Shown piece by piece: positions 34,601-43,700 of a stretch of 64,000 nt of DNA. Under the pieces are notes generated by a model. The model had not been told where the DNA came from. It saw only the letters and a list, made by a program, of their open reading frames with translations, and searched no databases. The DNA lies in contig JACKNZ010000007.1 in assembly GCA_024234595.1 (NCBI GenBank), forward strand, positions 124,001 through 188,000. The letters run 5' to 3'. Positions within the stretch are counted from its first letter, which is position 1; each line of letters opens with the position of its first letter. The position numbers and the translations under genes are program-made. The DNA is from Moraxellaceae bacterium. GTDB lineage: Bacteria; Pseudomonadota; Gammaproteobacteria; Pseudomonadales; Moraxellaceae.

Positions 34601-35533
34601 TTAGGTATTGATACCCACTAACAACTCCAAACGATTGGGCAACACCCGCATCGAACGAATCTCGAATTGATTGACTAATTTCATCAACATATCTTCACTA
34701 TCAATCAATAAAGACAAACCCGGTACAATAGTAGCATCGGTCAGATTTAATAGTTTATCAACTATCCATGAACGGTTATGCAACAGCTCTACTAGCAAAT
34801 TTTTGTGCAAAGCGACACGCCACAAATTCGCTCCTTCGCTACTAACTCCTTCAATTCTATCTAAAAAGAAGCTAACAGGGTCTAACATCATCGGTAGCTT
34901 TTTGATTAAATAAGCTGTGCCTACCGCAGCACGGCGCAAGGCAAAATTGGATAAGGCATTGGCTTGCCGAAATTGAGCATCTAAATGGCTATTTACATGA
35001 CGTAGAATCAAAAACTGTTCATCATGAGATACTTTACACTCCAACACATCAAAATCTAAACTGACGGTATAAACCAAACGCTGATAATGACCATCTAAAT
35101 CGACTCTCAGGCGGTCATTGCCACAATTAACGGTGATATGGTCAATATAGGGATGGTCTTCGGTCATTTGCCGTAGCTGTTTGTTTAACTGGTTTTCAGT
35201 CACGGCAATAGTAAGCGTTGTTTTGCTAAAATAAGTTTGCGCCATTTGCAAAGCGGCTTCTTGTGCTAAATGCGTTGCTGCTTTAGCCGTTTCGCTGGCA
35301 AGCTGAGTGGTCATTTTTACACCACCACCTGCCAACATCGCCAATACTTGGGCACTATCGGTCGTAAATTTAAGCGTGCTACGGGCAGTATCGCTGGCGG
35401 TATCTACCACTGCTTTAGCGGTATCTTGTGCCATATCCACTAAATCTTCAGCCGCTTCTATGGCTTTATTAGCGGCATTTAAGGTGCGGTCAAGTAGTTT
35501 TTGCTTGGCTTTTGGCGAAGATTGCGTCATCAC
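34601..35533 (-). CDS. Uncharacterised protein with LEA-like amphipathic repeats
   Basis: The protein has 310 residues. Residues 14-95 are a run of Ala/Asp/Thr/Lys-rich amphipathic 11-mer-like units (AANKAIEAAEDLVDMAQDTA, KAVVDTASDTARSTLKF, ASETAKAATHLAQEAA), as in late-embryogenesis-abundant and lipid-droplet surface proteins. The remainder (100-310) looks globular with alternating strands (HITVNCGNDRLRVDLDGHY, LIDSEDMLMKLVNQF). No signal peptide or membrane helix is clear. I do not recognise the family; membrane or lipid-surface association is an inference. Confidence 0.55.
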   Translation of the reverse strand: MMTQSSPKAKQKLLDRTLNAANKAIEAAEDLVDMAQDTAKAVVDTASDTARSTLKFTTDSAQVLAMLAGGGVKMTTQLASETAKAATHLAQEAALQMAQTYFSKTTLTIAVTENQLNKQLRQMTEDHPYIDHITVNCGNDRLRVDLDGHYQRLVYTVSLDFDVLECKVSHDEQFLILRHVNSHLDAQFRQANALSNFALRRAAVGTAYLIKKLPMMLDPVSFFLDRIEGVSSEGANLWRVALHKNLLVELLHNRSWIVDKLLNLTDATIVPGLSLLIDSEDMLMKLVNQFEIRSMRVLPNRLELLVGINT

Positions 35534-35565
35534 AACACCTTATTCTGTTGAATGTTTATCTACAA

Positions 35566-36486
35566 TTACAGCAACAAGTTAACCATTTCAAGACGTTTTT
35601 GGTCTTTTGGTGCAACAGGCGCAGCATTGTTAGCTTTTAGACTTTCAAAATCGAATAATTGGCGGTCGGCTAATTGCGAAGGTGCAACATTTTGAATAGC
35701 GGTAAAAATGCTGTCCAAACGCCCCGTATGTTGTTTACCCCATTCACGTAACATTTCGTTAATTTTGGCGCGTTGTAGATTTTCTTGCGAACCACACAAA
35801 TTACAGGGAATAATCGGAAAAGCCTTATAACGTGCATATTTAATAATGTCTTTTTCTTCGCAATAGGCTAAAGGGCGAATCAAAATATTTTTACCATCAT
35901 CCGACAACAGTTTAGGCGGCATGGCTTTGAGTTTGCCACCATGAAATAAATTCAAAAACAAAGTCGCCATAATATCATCACGATGATGCCCTAAAGCCAC
36001 TTTTGTCGCGCCTATTTCTTGAGCAAAACCATACAGACTGCCACGACGCAACCTTGAACAAACCGCACAATAGGTTTTGCCTTCGGGAGTCAATTCTTTA
36101 ACAATACTATAGGTGTCTTTTTCTAAAATATAATGAGGGATACCACGTTCAGTGAGGTATTTTGGCAGCACATCTTCGGGAAAGTTTGGTTGTTTTTGGT
36201 CAAGATTGACAGCAACAATCTCAAACTTTATTGGAGCACTCATTTGCAAGCTCAACAAAATATCGAGCATGGTGTAGCTGTCTTTACCGCCCGACAAACA
36301 CACCATGATTTTGTCACCATCCTCAATCATGTTGTAATCGGCGATGGCTTGACCCGTTAATCGACGCAAGCGTTTTTGTAATTTGTTAAATTCGGTGCGG
36401 GTTTTGGGCGTAGCAACCAAAGACTCATCCACAGGGGCTGGTTTGGCTTGGGGATAGCTTTGTGGGCTAAAAATTTCAACAGTCAT
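35566..36486 (-). CDS. ttcA: tRNA 2-thiocytidine biosynthesis protein TtcA
   Basis: The protein has 306 residues from the ATG at 36486 (an upstream TTG at 36498 is possible). It has NKLQKRLRRLTGQAIADYNMIEDGDKIMVCLS split around 40-70, the PP-loop SGGKDSYTML, and cysteine pairs CAVC and CNLC that bind a 4Fe-4S cluster. GHHRDDIMATLFLNLFHGG is diagnostic. TtcA thiolates C32 of certain tRNAs. Confidence 0.97.
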   Translation of the reverse strand: MTVEIFSPQSYPQAKPAPVDESLVATPKTRTEFNKLQKRLRRLTGQAIADYNMIEDGDKIMVCLSGGKDSYTMLDILLSLQMSAPIKFEIVAVNLDQKQPNFPEDVLPKYLTERGIPHYILEKDTYSIVKELTPEGKTYCAVCSRLRRGSLYGFAQEIGATKVALGHHRDDIMATLFLNLFHGGKLKAMPPKLLSDDGKNILIRPLAYCEEKDIIKYARYKAFPIIPCNLCGSQENLQRAKINEMLREWGKQHTGRLDSIFTAIQNVAPSQLADRQLFDFESLKANNAAPVAPKDQKRLEMVNLLL

Positions 36487-36705
36487 GGCAACAGTCAATT
36501 AGAAAAAAATTGTTGTTATTTTAACTGATTTTTGACAGAAAGAAAAAAGCTATCCTTACCACCAAATTATTTGATTTTAAAAAATGAAGACATGAGAGAG
36601 CAGTTAAAAACTGCATCGTAGGGGTGATTGACGAAGGAAGCACACTGTTTTTGGGGTAAGTGATGGGTTTCGTACCTCTACCCATCCTACGCTTGCTCAT
36701 TGAAC

Positions 36706-37491
36706 TTACCCCACCACACCTCTCACCGCATTTGCTCTACCACTACAAATCACTTCGCCATTGTTGTTAATATTTAAACGATTGCGAACTGCATCCTTAA
36801 AAGCCAATAAATCATCCGTAGGCATTGCGGCTAATGTTGTACCTAAACTGGGGGCAACCATCACAATTGACCAATACTCGTCAAAGCTATTAAAAGTGCG
36901 TTCAACAATAATTTCTTTTTGTTCAATGTGTTGCAAGCCTGCTTGTATCCATAATTGATATAAATTTTCTTGGCTACTGGCATCAGGGCTTGGTGGTAAA
37001 GGTGCGCTGATATTGCGAGCTTTTAGCTCTTGGCGTAACACTTCATAAGGAAAACCGCCACCCATTAAATCCCAACCATAGGCAGTGACTGTGCCACCCG
37101 ACTTAACCACCCTGACCATTTCTGCTACGCCTTGCGCTGGGTTTGGCACAAAAAAGATGACTAAAGGCATAACAGCAATATCAAAGCTGTTGTTTTGATA
37201 GGGTAAGTTCATTGCATCGCCTTGTTGAAAGGTGGCGTTGCTTAGTTTGGGTACGCTACGGGCATAAGCAAGTTGTGCTTCGGCTGGGTCTATGCCGTCT
37301 ATGCTGTTAGGGGTGCAACGGTCAACTACCATTTGGGTAAATGCGCCATTGCCACAACCGACATCAAGCCATTGTTGATTAGGCTTTGGGGCTAACCAGT
37401 CTAAAAAAGCGTTAGCTGCTAGTTGACTCCATACGCCCATATAACGCTCATAGGCTGCACCATCTGTGAATTGGATTTGTGTTGTAGTCAT
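36706..37491 (-). CDS. SAM-dependent methyltransferase (UbiE-like fold)
   Basis: The protein has 261 residues. The SAM motif WLDVGCGNGAFTQMVVDRC (about 41-58), the acidic IDGIDPAEAQLAYAR, and FDIAVMPLVIFFVPNPAQGVAEMVRVVKSGGTVTAYGWDL follow the class I order. It is similar to small-molecule methyltransferases of the Methyltransf_11/25 group. It stands alone with no pathway context. Confidence 0.8.
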   Translation of the reverse strand: MTTTQIQFTDGAAYERYMGVWSQLAANAFLDWLAPKPNQQWLDVGCGNGAFTQMVVDRCTPNSIDGIDPAEAQLAYARSVPKLSNATFQQGDAMNLPYQNNSFDIAVMPLVIFFVPNPAQGVAEMVRVVKSGGTVTAYGWDLMGGGFPYEVLRQELKARNISAPLPPSPDASSQENLYQLWIQAGLQHIEQKEIIVERTFNSFDEYWSIVMVAPSLGTTLAAMPTDDLLAFKDAVRNRLNINNNGEVICSGRANAVRGVVG

Positions 37492-37515
37492 ATATTTTCC
37501 TTAAATTTTTAGTTC

Positions 37516-37577
37516 GGGACTTAGGCATTTCACCGAAATTAGCGCGTGAACAAATAAGCGATAACCGCGTCAGTCCT
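37516..37577. repeat. Dispersed hairpin element, copy C
   Basis: GGGACTTAGGC and GCGTCAGTCCT are diverged terminal repeats. CATTTCACCGAAATTAGCGCG and AATAAGCGATAACCGCG match the family, with the central part missing. It is 62 bp long, upstream of the DUF1615 gene. Confidence 0.65.
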
Positions 37578-37676
37578 AAGCTTATAATCATCAACTCAAT
37601 TCGTCTTGATGTGTAATACCAAGATTATCAACAACTCTGATAAAATAACAACACTCATAACTCCCATAGGCAACAA

Positions 37677-38942
37677 ATGTTAAAATCTTCGTCCTCAATT
37701 TTAGTATTTATTGCTAGTAGCGTACTTATCGCCTGCTCCACTCAACCTATTGCAGTTAACACCAAACCTACCCCCATCACCCAAACAACACCTAGCACCA
37801 AAAAAACCATAACAACCGACACCAATGCTATTGTCACACCTAATAATAACGACTTAATAACCAGTACCAACATACCGCCAACAGTACCTACGCTCTTACC
37901 ACCCATCCTCTCTCCAAAAACAAACAACACGCTAAGTATCGAAGAAGCGCGTTTATTATTACAACAATTATTACCCACAGGCATTAAAGACCGTAACGGC
38001 TGGCGTGATGACATTTTATCGGCATTTACTGGCCTCAAAATCCCCTACGAAGCACCATACTTTTGTGCGGCCATAGCCATTATTGAGCAAGAATCGAGTT
38101 GGCAAAGCGACCCAACCGTCGCTAACTTAAACAGAATTGTGTGGAAAGAAATCGAAAAGCGTGCCGATAAATATCACATTCCAATGTTTGCCGTTAAATT
38201 GGCGTTATTAAAGCCTTCACCCAATGGCCAAAGTTATAGTGCTCGTATTGATGCGCTAAAAACCGAAACGCAAATGAATGCGTTGTTTGAAGATATCGTC
38301 CGTGATGCTCAAAAAATTGGCTTGCCCTTTTCGATGAAGAACCCTATCCGCACAGGAGGCCCAATGCAAGTCAGTGTGGAGTTTGCGGAGTCTCAAAGCA
38401 AAGCGTGGCCATATCCCTATAGTTATAAAGGCAGTTTGCGCCAAGAAGTGTTTAGCCGTCGTGGGGGGTTATATTTTGGTATTGCTAATTTATTGCAATA
38501 TCGCGCCAATTACCCACAAATGAAATACCGTTTTGCCGATTTTAATGCAGGACGTTATAGCAGTCGTAATGCGGCATTTCAGGCAGCCGTTGGTGTACTA
38601 AGCCAAAAGAAATTAGTGCTAGATGGTGACTTATTAGTCTATACCAGTAACAAAACCAGCACTACCCAACAGCAATTAGTTAAGCTGGCACCACGATTAG
38701 GTTTATCCGTCAAAGCCATTGAGCGTGATTTACAACTCGAAAAAAGTGAAGCTTTTTATCAATCCGTTTTGTTTAAAAAAGTTTTTGAACTTGCCAATCA
38801 ACAAACAGGCAAAAATTTACCACAACAAATCATGCCTCAAATTCAATTAGTCAGCCCGAAAATTACTCGCAAACTCACTACCCAATGGTTTGCCGAGCGT
38901 GTGGATGGTCGTTATCAACGCTGTATGACGCGCCAAAAATAA
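37677..38942 (+). CDS. DUF1615 lipoprotein
   Basis: The protein has 421 residues. The lipoprotein signal ends at C20 (SVLIA-C), followed by a long Thr/Pro-rich tether (21-85). The folded domain begins near LSIEEARLLLQQLLPTGIKDRNGWRDDILSAF; ICAAIAIIEQESSWQSDP-like sequence (AIAIIEQESSW) resembles the start of a lysozyme-like fold with a glutamate in catalytic position. QVSVEFAESQSKAWPY and FADFNAGRYSSRNAAFQAA follow. DUF1615 proteins are envelope lipoproteins of unproven function; a lytic transglycosylase-like activity is my inference. Confidence 0.85.
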   Translation: MLKSSSSILVFIASSVLIACSTQPIAVNTKPTPITQTTPSTKKTITTDTNAIVTPNNNDLITSTNIPPTVPTLLPPILSPKTNNTLSIEEARLLLQQLLPTGIKDRNGWRDDILSAFTGLKIPYEAPYFCAAIAIIEQESSWQSDPTVANLNRIVWKEIEKRADKYHIPMFAVKLALLKPSPNGQSYSARIDALKTETQMNALFEDIVRDAQKIGLPFSMKNPIRTGGPMQVSVEFAESQSKAWPYPYSYKGSLRQEVFSRRGGLYFGIANLLQYRANYPQMKYRFADFNAGRYSSRNAAFQAAVGVLSQKKLVLDGDLLVYTSNKTSTTQQQLVKLAPRLGLSVKAIERDLQLEKSEAFYQSVLFKKVFELANQQTGKNLPQQIMPQIQLVSPKITRKLTTQWFAERVDGRYQRCMTRQK

Positions 38943-38974
38943 AATTACATAAAATTGCATTATTGGATATTTTG

Positions 38975-39007
38975 TGTAATATTACAAAACTATACATTTA
39001 TATAGTT
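38975..39007 (+). promoter_or_regulatory. Two palindromes before the PaaX-like gene, candidate operator
   Basis: TGTAATATTACA (38975-38986) is a perfect 12-bp palindrome. AACTATA-CATTTA-TATAGTT (38988-39007) is a perfect 7-bp inverted repeat ending 12 bases before the ATG. The position suits autoregulation by the adjacent repressor-like protein. Binding is inferred. Confidence 0.45.
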
Positions 39008-39019
39008 TATGAGTAATAC

Positions 39020-39805
39020 ATGAAGCTCAATGCTAAAAGTCTAATTTTAGATTTATTGTTAGCGTCTAATGGGGCATCTCTCTCGGCACAAGATGCCATT
39101 GCCGCCTGTCGTTTGTTTGGTTTAAGCGATAATAGTGTGCGTGTTGCCTTGGCGCGTGCTTCTGCCGATGGTTTGATTGAAGCCGCAGGCCGTGGCACGT
39201 ATCGTTTAGGTGCTTCTGCATTACAGTTAGCGGGCGAAGTCGCCACATGGCGCACTGCCGAGCAAGGTATTAGACCGTGGCAAGGTGGCTATATTGCCGT
39301 GTTAACCCAACATTTAGGTCGAACCGACCGTGCCGCCTTACGCAAACGTGAACGCGCCTTAGCAATGTTGGGTTTTGCTAGCTTAGAAACTGGCTTTTAT
39401 TTACGGCCTGATAATATTGATGAAAATTTGAATCACATTCGTCAACGTTTATGTAGGTTAGGTTTAGAAGAGCAAGCACTTGTTTTTTATGCCCATCAGT
39501 TTAGCGAGCAAGAAGAAAACCGTATTCAGCATTTGTGGAATGGTGCGGCACTTAATCAACACTATCGTCAATTACAACAACAAATGGCGGATTGGTTAGC
39601 CCATGCACCGAGTTTAGAGCCTGATGTGGCGGCACGAGAGTCTTTTTTACTCGGTAGTAAAGCCATTCGCCAAGTGGTATTTGACCCGTTATTACCTGAG
39701 CCGTGGGTCGATGTTGCTGAGCGTCATCGTTTTGTGGAAGCGGTACATGCCTTTGACCAAGCGGGTCATGTCATTTGGCGCAAATTGATTGAGATAAACA
39801 CATGA
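39020..39805 (+). CDS. PaaX-like transcriptional regulator
   Basis: The protein has 261 residues. An N-terminal winged helix (SLILDLLLASNGASLSAQDAIAACRLFGLSDNSVRVALARASADGLIEAAGRGTYRLG across 7-64) matches the PaaX family, followed by its central WQGGYIAVLTQHL and C-terminal domains. PaaX represses phenylacetate genes by sensing phenylacetyl-CoA; this homologue overlaps a fatty acid desaturase gene by four bases, so an acyl-CoA ligand is more likely (inference). Confidence 0.8.
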   Translation: MKLNAKSLILDLLLASNGASLSAQDAIAACRLFGLSDNSVRVALARASADGLIEAAGRGTYRLGASALQLAGEVATWRTAEQGIRPWQGGYIAVLTQHLGRTDRAALRKRERALAMLGFASLETGFYLRPDNIDENLNHIRQRLCRLGLEEQALVFYAHQFSEQEENRIQHLWNGAALNQHYRQLQQQMADWLAHAPSLEPDVAARESFLLGSKAIRQVVFDPLLPEPWVDVAERHRFVEAVHAFDQAGHVIWRKLIEINT

Positions 39806-40800
39806 TGAACTCGTCAAAAAATCACAAAATTACCGACATTTTTAGCCGAGAAGAAATCAAACAACTCACCACGCGCTCCGATTTGATGGGCTGGTGGGCG
39901 GTGTTATCAACATGGCTAATCATTGCGGCAGCCTTTGCCAGTGTTGCGTGGGCAAGCCAACAGTTAAGTTCTTTAGGCTTGGTATTGGTTATCTTATTGG
40001 CGTTAATGGTGATTGCAGGCCGACAACTGTGTTTAGCAATTATGATGCATGATGCGGCACATGGTACGTTGTTTGCCAATAAACAACTCAATCAAACGAT
40101 TGGTACATGGTTATGTGCCAAGCCCATTTGGAATGATTTAAGCCATTATCGTCCCTATCACTTACAACACCATGCCAAAACCTCGTCAGATGAAGACCCA
40201 GACCGTTGTTTGATTGCTGATTTACCTACCACGAAAAGGTCATTAATCCGAAAGTTTGCCCGTGATCTTGTTGGCTTAACAGGTTTAAAGTTTTTAGTCG
40301 GTCGCTTGTTAATGGATTTAGAGATTCTGCAATGGTCAGTCACTAATAACATCCAAAAACTGCCGCAACAACACCGCTCTTTATTCAGCTATCCTATTGC
40401 TTTTGTTAAAAATAGTTATGGCATGTTAATCACCAATGGGCTGTTATTCGCGCTCCTATCTGCTTTTGGCTATGCTGAATTATATGGTTTATGGGTTTTG
40501 GCTTATATCACCCCTTTTCCTTTGTTTATTCGTATTCGCAATATGGCAGAACATGCCTGCACTAAGCGTAGTAGCAATATGTTTGACAACACACGCACGA
40601 CCCATGCGGGTTGGTTGGCGCGTGCTACTGTTGCCCCATTGCGCGTTAACTATCACCGTGAACATCATTTAATGGCAGGTGTCCCTTATTTTAATTTACC
40701 TGTGATGCACCACATGTTGTTAGCCAAGGGTGTGATTGATAATCCACCTAACTATGTGGATGTGTTGAAGATTGTGAGTGCTAAAAGCCTAAATCATTGA
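39802..40800 (+). CDS. Fatty acid desaturase
   Basis: The protein has 332 residues. Three histidine boxes ligate the di-iron centre: HDAAH (about 83-87), HLQHH (120-124) and HREHH (285-289). Membrane helices surround them, for example WWAVLSTWLIIAAAFASVAW and GLVLVILLALMVIAG. The regiospecificity is not evident. It overlaps the regulator gene (ATGA), so it is probably co-expressed and controlled by it. Confidence 0.9.
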   Translation: MMNSSKNHKITDIFSREEIKQLTTRSDLMGWWAVLSTWLIIAAAFASVAWASQQLSSLGLVLVILLALMVIAGRQLCLAIMMHDAAHGTLFANKQLNQTIGTWLCAKPIWNDLSHYRPYHLQHHAKTSSDEDPDRCLIADLPTTKRSLIRKFARDLVGLTGLKFLVGRLLMDLEILQWSVTNNIQKLPQQHRSLFSYPIAFVKNSYGMLITNGLLFALLSAFGYAELYGLWVLAYITPFPLFIRIRNMAEHACTKRSSNMFDNTRTTHAGWLARATVAPLRVNYHREHHLMAGVPYFNLPVMHHMLLAKGVIDNPPNYVDVLKIVSAKSLNH

Positions 40801-40842
40801 GCCAACGATTACTGAAACAATCTTTAATCGCCTGCGGCTGGC

Positions 40843-40922
40843 CTTACTTTTGTTTCGGCAAAAGTAAGCAAAACCATTTGTGGCGCAGAACTCGGCATCC
40901 ATGCCTCGAACATGCTGCGCCA
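40843..40922. repeat. Structured intergenic repeat with two hairpins
   Basis: CTTACTTTTG, loop TTTCGG, CAAAAGTAAG (40843-40868). Then TGGCGCAG (40881-40888) pairs with CTGCGCCA (40915-40922), with GGCAT/ATGCC nested inside. The first hairpin is like repeats found between genes in many gammaproteobacteria. It lies between the desaturase and dehydrogenase genes. Confidence 0.65.
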
Positions 40923-40995
40923 CGCCATCCCTGAAATACCCATTGTAGTTCAAATGGCATACGACATACCAACCGACTAACCGATGGAGTCCACC

Positions 40996-42672
40996 ATGAA
41001 TGCCCCTTATTCCCCAAGCCCTGATTATCTTGCTGACACTCACGAAGTCAATAACGTCAGCCGAGAATTAGTTAATTACAATATGTATTTACAAGACCTT
41101 GCCCTACAAGAAGCCCTACATCGTGAAGGCGGTGCCTTGGCTGAGCAAGAATTGATTGAGTTTGGTACATTAGCAGGTTCTGCCGATTATTTAGAACTTG
41201 GCCACTTAGCCAATAAATACCCGCCCGAATTTGATACCCATGATCGCTTTGGTAATCGTGTTGATTTAGCCAAATTTCATCCTGCTTATCATCAATTGAT
41301 GAAAACGGCGATTGAGCATGGTTTACATGCCTCACCGTGGACGGATAATCGTGCAGGCGCACATGTAATTCGTGCCGCAAAAAACATCTTACAAGGCCAA
41401 GTGGAAGCGGGTCATGGCTGCCCGATTACCATGACCTTTGCTGCTGTACCTTCCATTCGTTTGCAACCAGACTTAGCCAAAACGTGGCTGCCATTAATCA
41501 CCTCGCGTATTTATGACCCGCGCAATGTACCCATTGACCAAAAACAAGGCGTGACCATTGGTATGGGCATGACTGAAAAACAAGGCGGTTCTGATGTGCG
41601 AGCCAATACCACCAAAGCCTATGCTGTTGCCGCTGAAGGTGGTGGCCAACTCTATAAAATCGTTGGTCATAAATTCTTTTTATCTGCACCCATGTGTGAT
41701 GCCTTTTTGGTGTTAGCACAAACTCAACGTGGTTTGTCCTGCTTTTTAGTACCACGCTGGCAAAGCAATGGCCAAAAAAATCCACTGCAAGTGCTCAGAC
41801 TAAAACGCAAAATGGGTAACGTCTCTAATGCGTCGAGCGAAGTTGAGTTTCGGGGTGCTGAGGGCTGGATGGTTGGTGAAGAAGGTCGTGGTGTACGTAC
41901 CATTATTGAAATGGTTAGCATGACCCGTTTTGATTGTATGGTTGGTTCAAGTGCTGGACAGCGTATGGCGGTTTCCCAAGCCTTACACCACTGCTCTATT
42001 CGTGCTGCATTTGGTAAACGTTTAATTGAACAACCGTTAATGCAAAATGTGCTTGCTGATTTAATTTTGGAATATGAAGGCTCATTGGCCTTTAGTATGC
42101 GCATGGCTTATGCCCTAGATCATCGTGATGATACGCATGAAGATTTATTGGTGCGTTTAGGCACAGCCGTGGGTAAATATTGGATTTGTAAACGTACACC
42201 TAATCACGCTTATGAAGCGATGGAATGTATGGGTGGTAGTGGTGTGATGGAAGATAGTATTTTCCCCCGTTTATACCGTGAAGCCCCAATTAACGCAATT
42301 TGGGAAGGCAGTGGCAATGTCCAATGTTTAGATGTTTTGCGCGCCATGTACAAAACACCTGCGGTGGTACACGCCTTTTTTGCTGAAATTGGCAAAGCGC
42401 AAGCTAAAAACGCACTGTTAGACTCTTTTGTCAGCCAGCTGCAACAAGACTTACAACAATTAGCCGATTTTGAATATCGGGCGCGTGATTTGGTTGACCG
42501 TTTGGCCTTAGCGTTTCAAGCAGCCCTATTATTACGCCATGCACCTGATTATGTCAGCCATGCGTTTTGTGCCTCACGTTTAGGCCAACAAGGCCAACAT
42601 AATTATGGTTGTTTGCCGCGTGATTGTGATTTAGAGGCGATTATTAACAGAGCGTGGCCGCAAATGGTGTAA
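40996..42672 (+). CDS. Acyl-CoA dehydrogenase, AidB-like
   Basis: The protein has 558 residues from the ATG at 40996, with GGAG six bases upstream; an ATG at 40984 would extend it by four residues. AidB-type length and motifs are present: MTFAAVPSIRLQPDLA, GMGMTEKQGGSDVRANTT (FAD/substrate loop), GHKFFLSAPMCDAFLVLAQT, MVSMTRFDCMVGSSAGQRMAVSQALHH and MECMGGSGVMEDSIFPRLYREAPINAIWEGSGN. E. coli AidB binds DNA and is linked to the alkylation response, while other members are true isovaleryl-type dehydrogenases. Next to a desaturase and a short-chain dehydrogenase, an acyl-CoA role is more likely. Confidence 0.88.
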   Translation: MNAPYSPSPDYLADTHEVNNVSRELVNYNMYLQDLALQEALHREGGALAEQELIEFGTLAGSADYLELGHLANKYPPEFDTHDRFGNRVDLAKFHPAYHQLMKTAIEHGLHASPWTDNRAGAHVIRAAKNILQGQVEAGHGCPITMTFAAVPSIRLQPDLAKTWLPLITSRIYDPRNVPIDQKQGVTIGMGMTEKQGGSDVRANTTKAYAVAAEGGGQLYKIVGHKFFLSAPMCDAFLVLAQTQRGLSCFLVPRWQSNGQKNPLQVLRLKRKMGNVSNASSEVEFRGAEGWMVGEEGRGVRTIIEMVSMTRFDCMVGSSAGQRMAVSQALHHCSIRAAFGKRLIEQPLMQNVLADLILEYEGSLAFSMRMAYALDHRDDTHEDLLVRLGTAVGKYWICKRTPNHAYEAMECMGGSGVMEDSIFPRLYREAPINAIWEGSGNVQCLDVLRAMYKTPAVVHAFFAEIGKAQAKNALLDSFVSQLQQDLQQLADFEYRARDLVDRLALAFQAALLLRHAPDYVSHAFCASRLGQQGQHNYGCLPRDCDLEAIINRAWPQMV

Positions 42673-42680
42673 AAATACCC

Positions 42681-42730
42681 TTTCGACTCCGCCCAAGGCA
42701 AAAAGCCGAGCTGGTTGAGCGGAGTCGAAA
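42681..42730. repeat. Palindromic repeat of the TTCGACTCCGC family
   Basis: TTTCGACTCCGC (42681-42692) and GCGGAGTCGAAA (42719-42730) are a perfect inverted pair, with AGCTGGTTGA preceding the right arm. It lies between convergent genes, where it could also terminate transcription. It is related to the unit inside tnpB at 3168-3220. Confidence 0.65.
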
Positions 42731-42748
42731 CCAAGCGAGTAAAAAAGT

Positions 42749-43525
42749 TTAAGTCGCTGCCAATTTTCCTGCTATCCACACCACACATTGACGTGGTAAT
42801 AAACGATTAAAAAATGGTAAAGGTTTATTCATTGCGCCTGTCACAATCACAGGTTTACCCGCATTTAACGATTTAATAGCACTGGCTGCAACATCTTCCG
42901 CAGAATCCATCATTTTAGTAAAAAATGAGCCATTATTACCTGCAACATCATGGAAAGCTGTTGCTGTTGCACCAGGGCAAACCGCTGTAATTTTAATACC
43001 ATTGGCTTTTTCTTCATTAGCTAAGGCTTCAGACAAAGATAAAACATAGGCTTTAGTAGCGGCATAAGCAGCAAAACGAGGGCAACTTTGAAAAGCAGCA
43101 ACTGAGGCAATGTTCATAATACGACCTTGTTTGCGCTGACGCATGGCTGGCAACACAGCATGGCATAGCTCCGTTAAAGCCACCATATTTAACTGCATCA
43201 TGCCTTGAATACGTTCTAAAGGCATATCTGTAAATAAATCATTTACACCAAAGCCTGCATTATTGATTAAGGTATCAATTTCTAAACCCAAGTCTTGTAC
43301 TGACTTTACTAATTGTTGAGCAGCCCCTACTTGCTCCAAATCTAAACTAATCACTTCAACACGAATCGGATGAGCTTGCTTTAATTGTTCTGCTAAAGCT
43401 TGTAACTTATCGGCACGACGCGCGACTAACACTAAGGCTTGTTGCTCTTGAGCAGCTAATTGTTTGGCTAACTGCTCACCAATACCACTTGATGCGCCAG
43501 TAATGACGGTTGCTAAATTTGACAT
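42749..43525 (-). CDS. Short-chain dehydrogenase/reductase
   Basis: The protein has 258 residues. Classical SDR motifs are TVITGASSGIGEQLA (cofactor binding), NNAGFG, IMNIASVAAFQSCP and the active-site YAATKAYVLS (Y-x3-K). An arginine pair in VARRADKL suggests preference for NADPH. The substrate is unknown; it is convergent with the acyl-CoA dehydrogenase gene. Confidence 0.88.
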   Translation of the reverse strand: MSNLATVITGASSGIGEQLAKQLAAQEQQALVLVARRADKLQALAEQLKQAHPIRVEVISLDLEQVGAAQQLVKSVQDLGLEIDTLINNAGFGVNDLFTDMPLERIQGMMQLNMVALTELCHAVLPAMRQRKQGRIMNIASVAAFQSCPRFAAYAATKAYVLSLSEALANEEKANGIKITAVCPGATATAFHDVAGNNGSFFTKMMDSAEDVAASAIKSLNAGKPVIVTGAMNKPLPFFNRLLPRQCVVWIAGKLAAT

Positions 43526-43700
43526 GTTGATTTTCTCTCTGTTGTGTAGTTGATGTGGCTATATTATTCTATATTTCGACAATTATCAAACTATAAAATC
43601 ATCAAACTGAGTAACAGTTGGCATTATTTAATTTTTCAGTATAGCCAATGATTATTTGCTAAAATCAAAACATTCCACAGCAAACAAGTAGAGTTTACAC

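Noticed and set aside
36487..36705. A small gene between ttcA and the methyltransferase gene.
   Set aside because: No open frame with a start, ribosome site and coding character is visible in these 219 bases.
40801..40995. A short gene upstream of the AidB-like dehydrogenase gene, on either strand.
   Set aside because: The open stretches on the minus strand run through the double-hairpin repeat and have no family resemblance; the repeat explains the sequence better.
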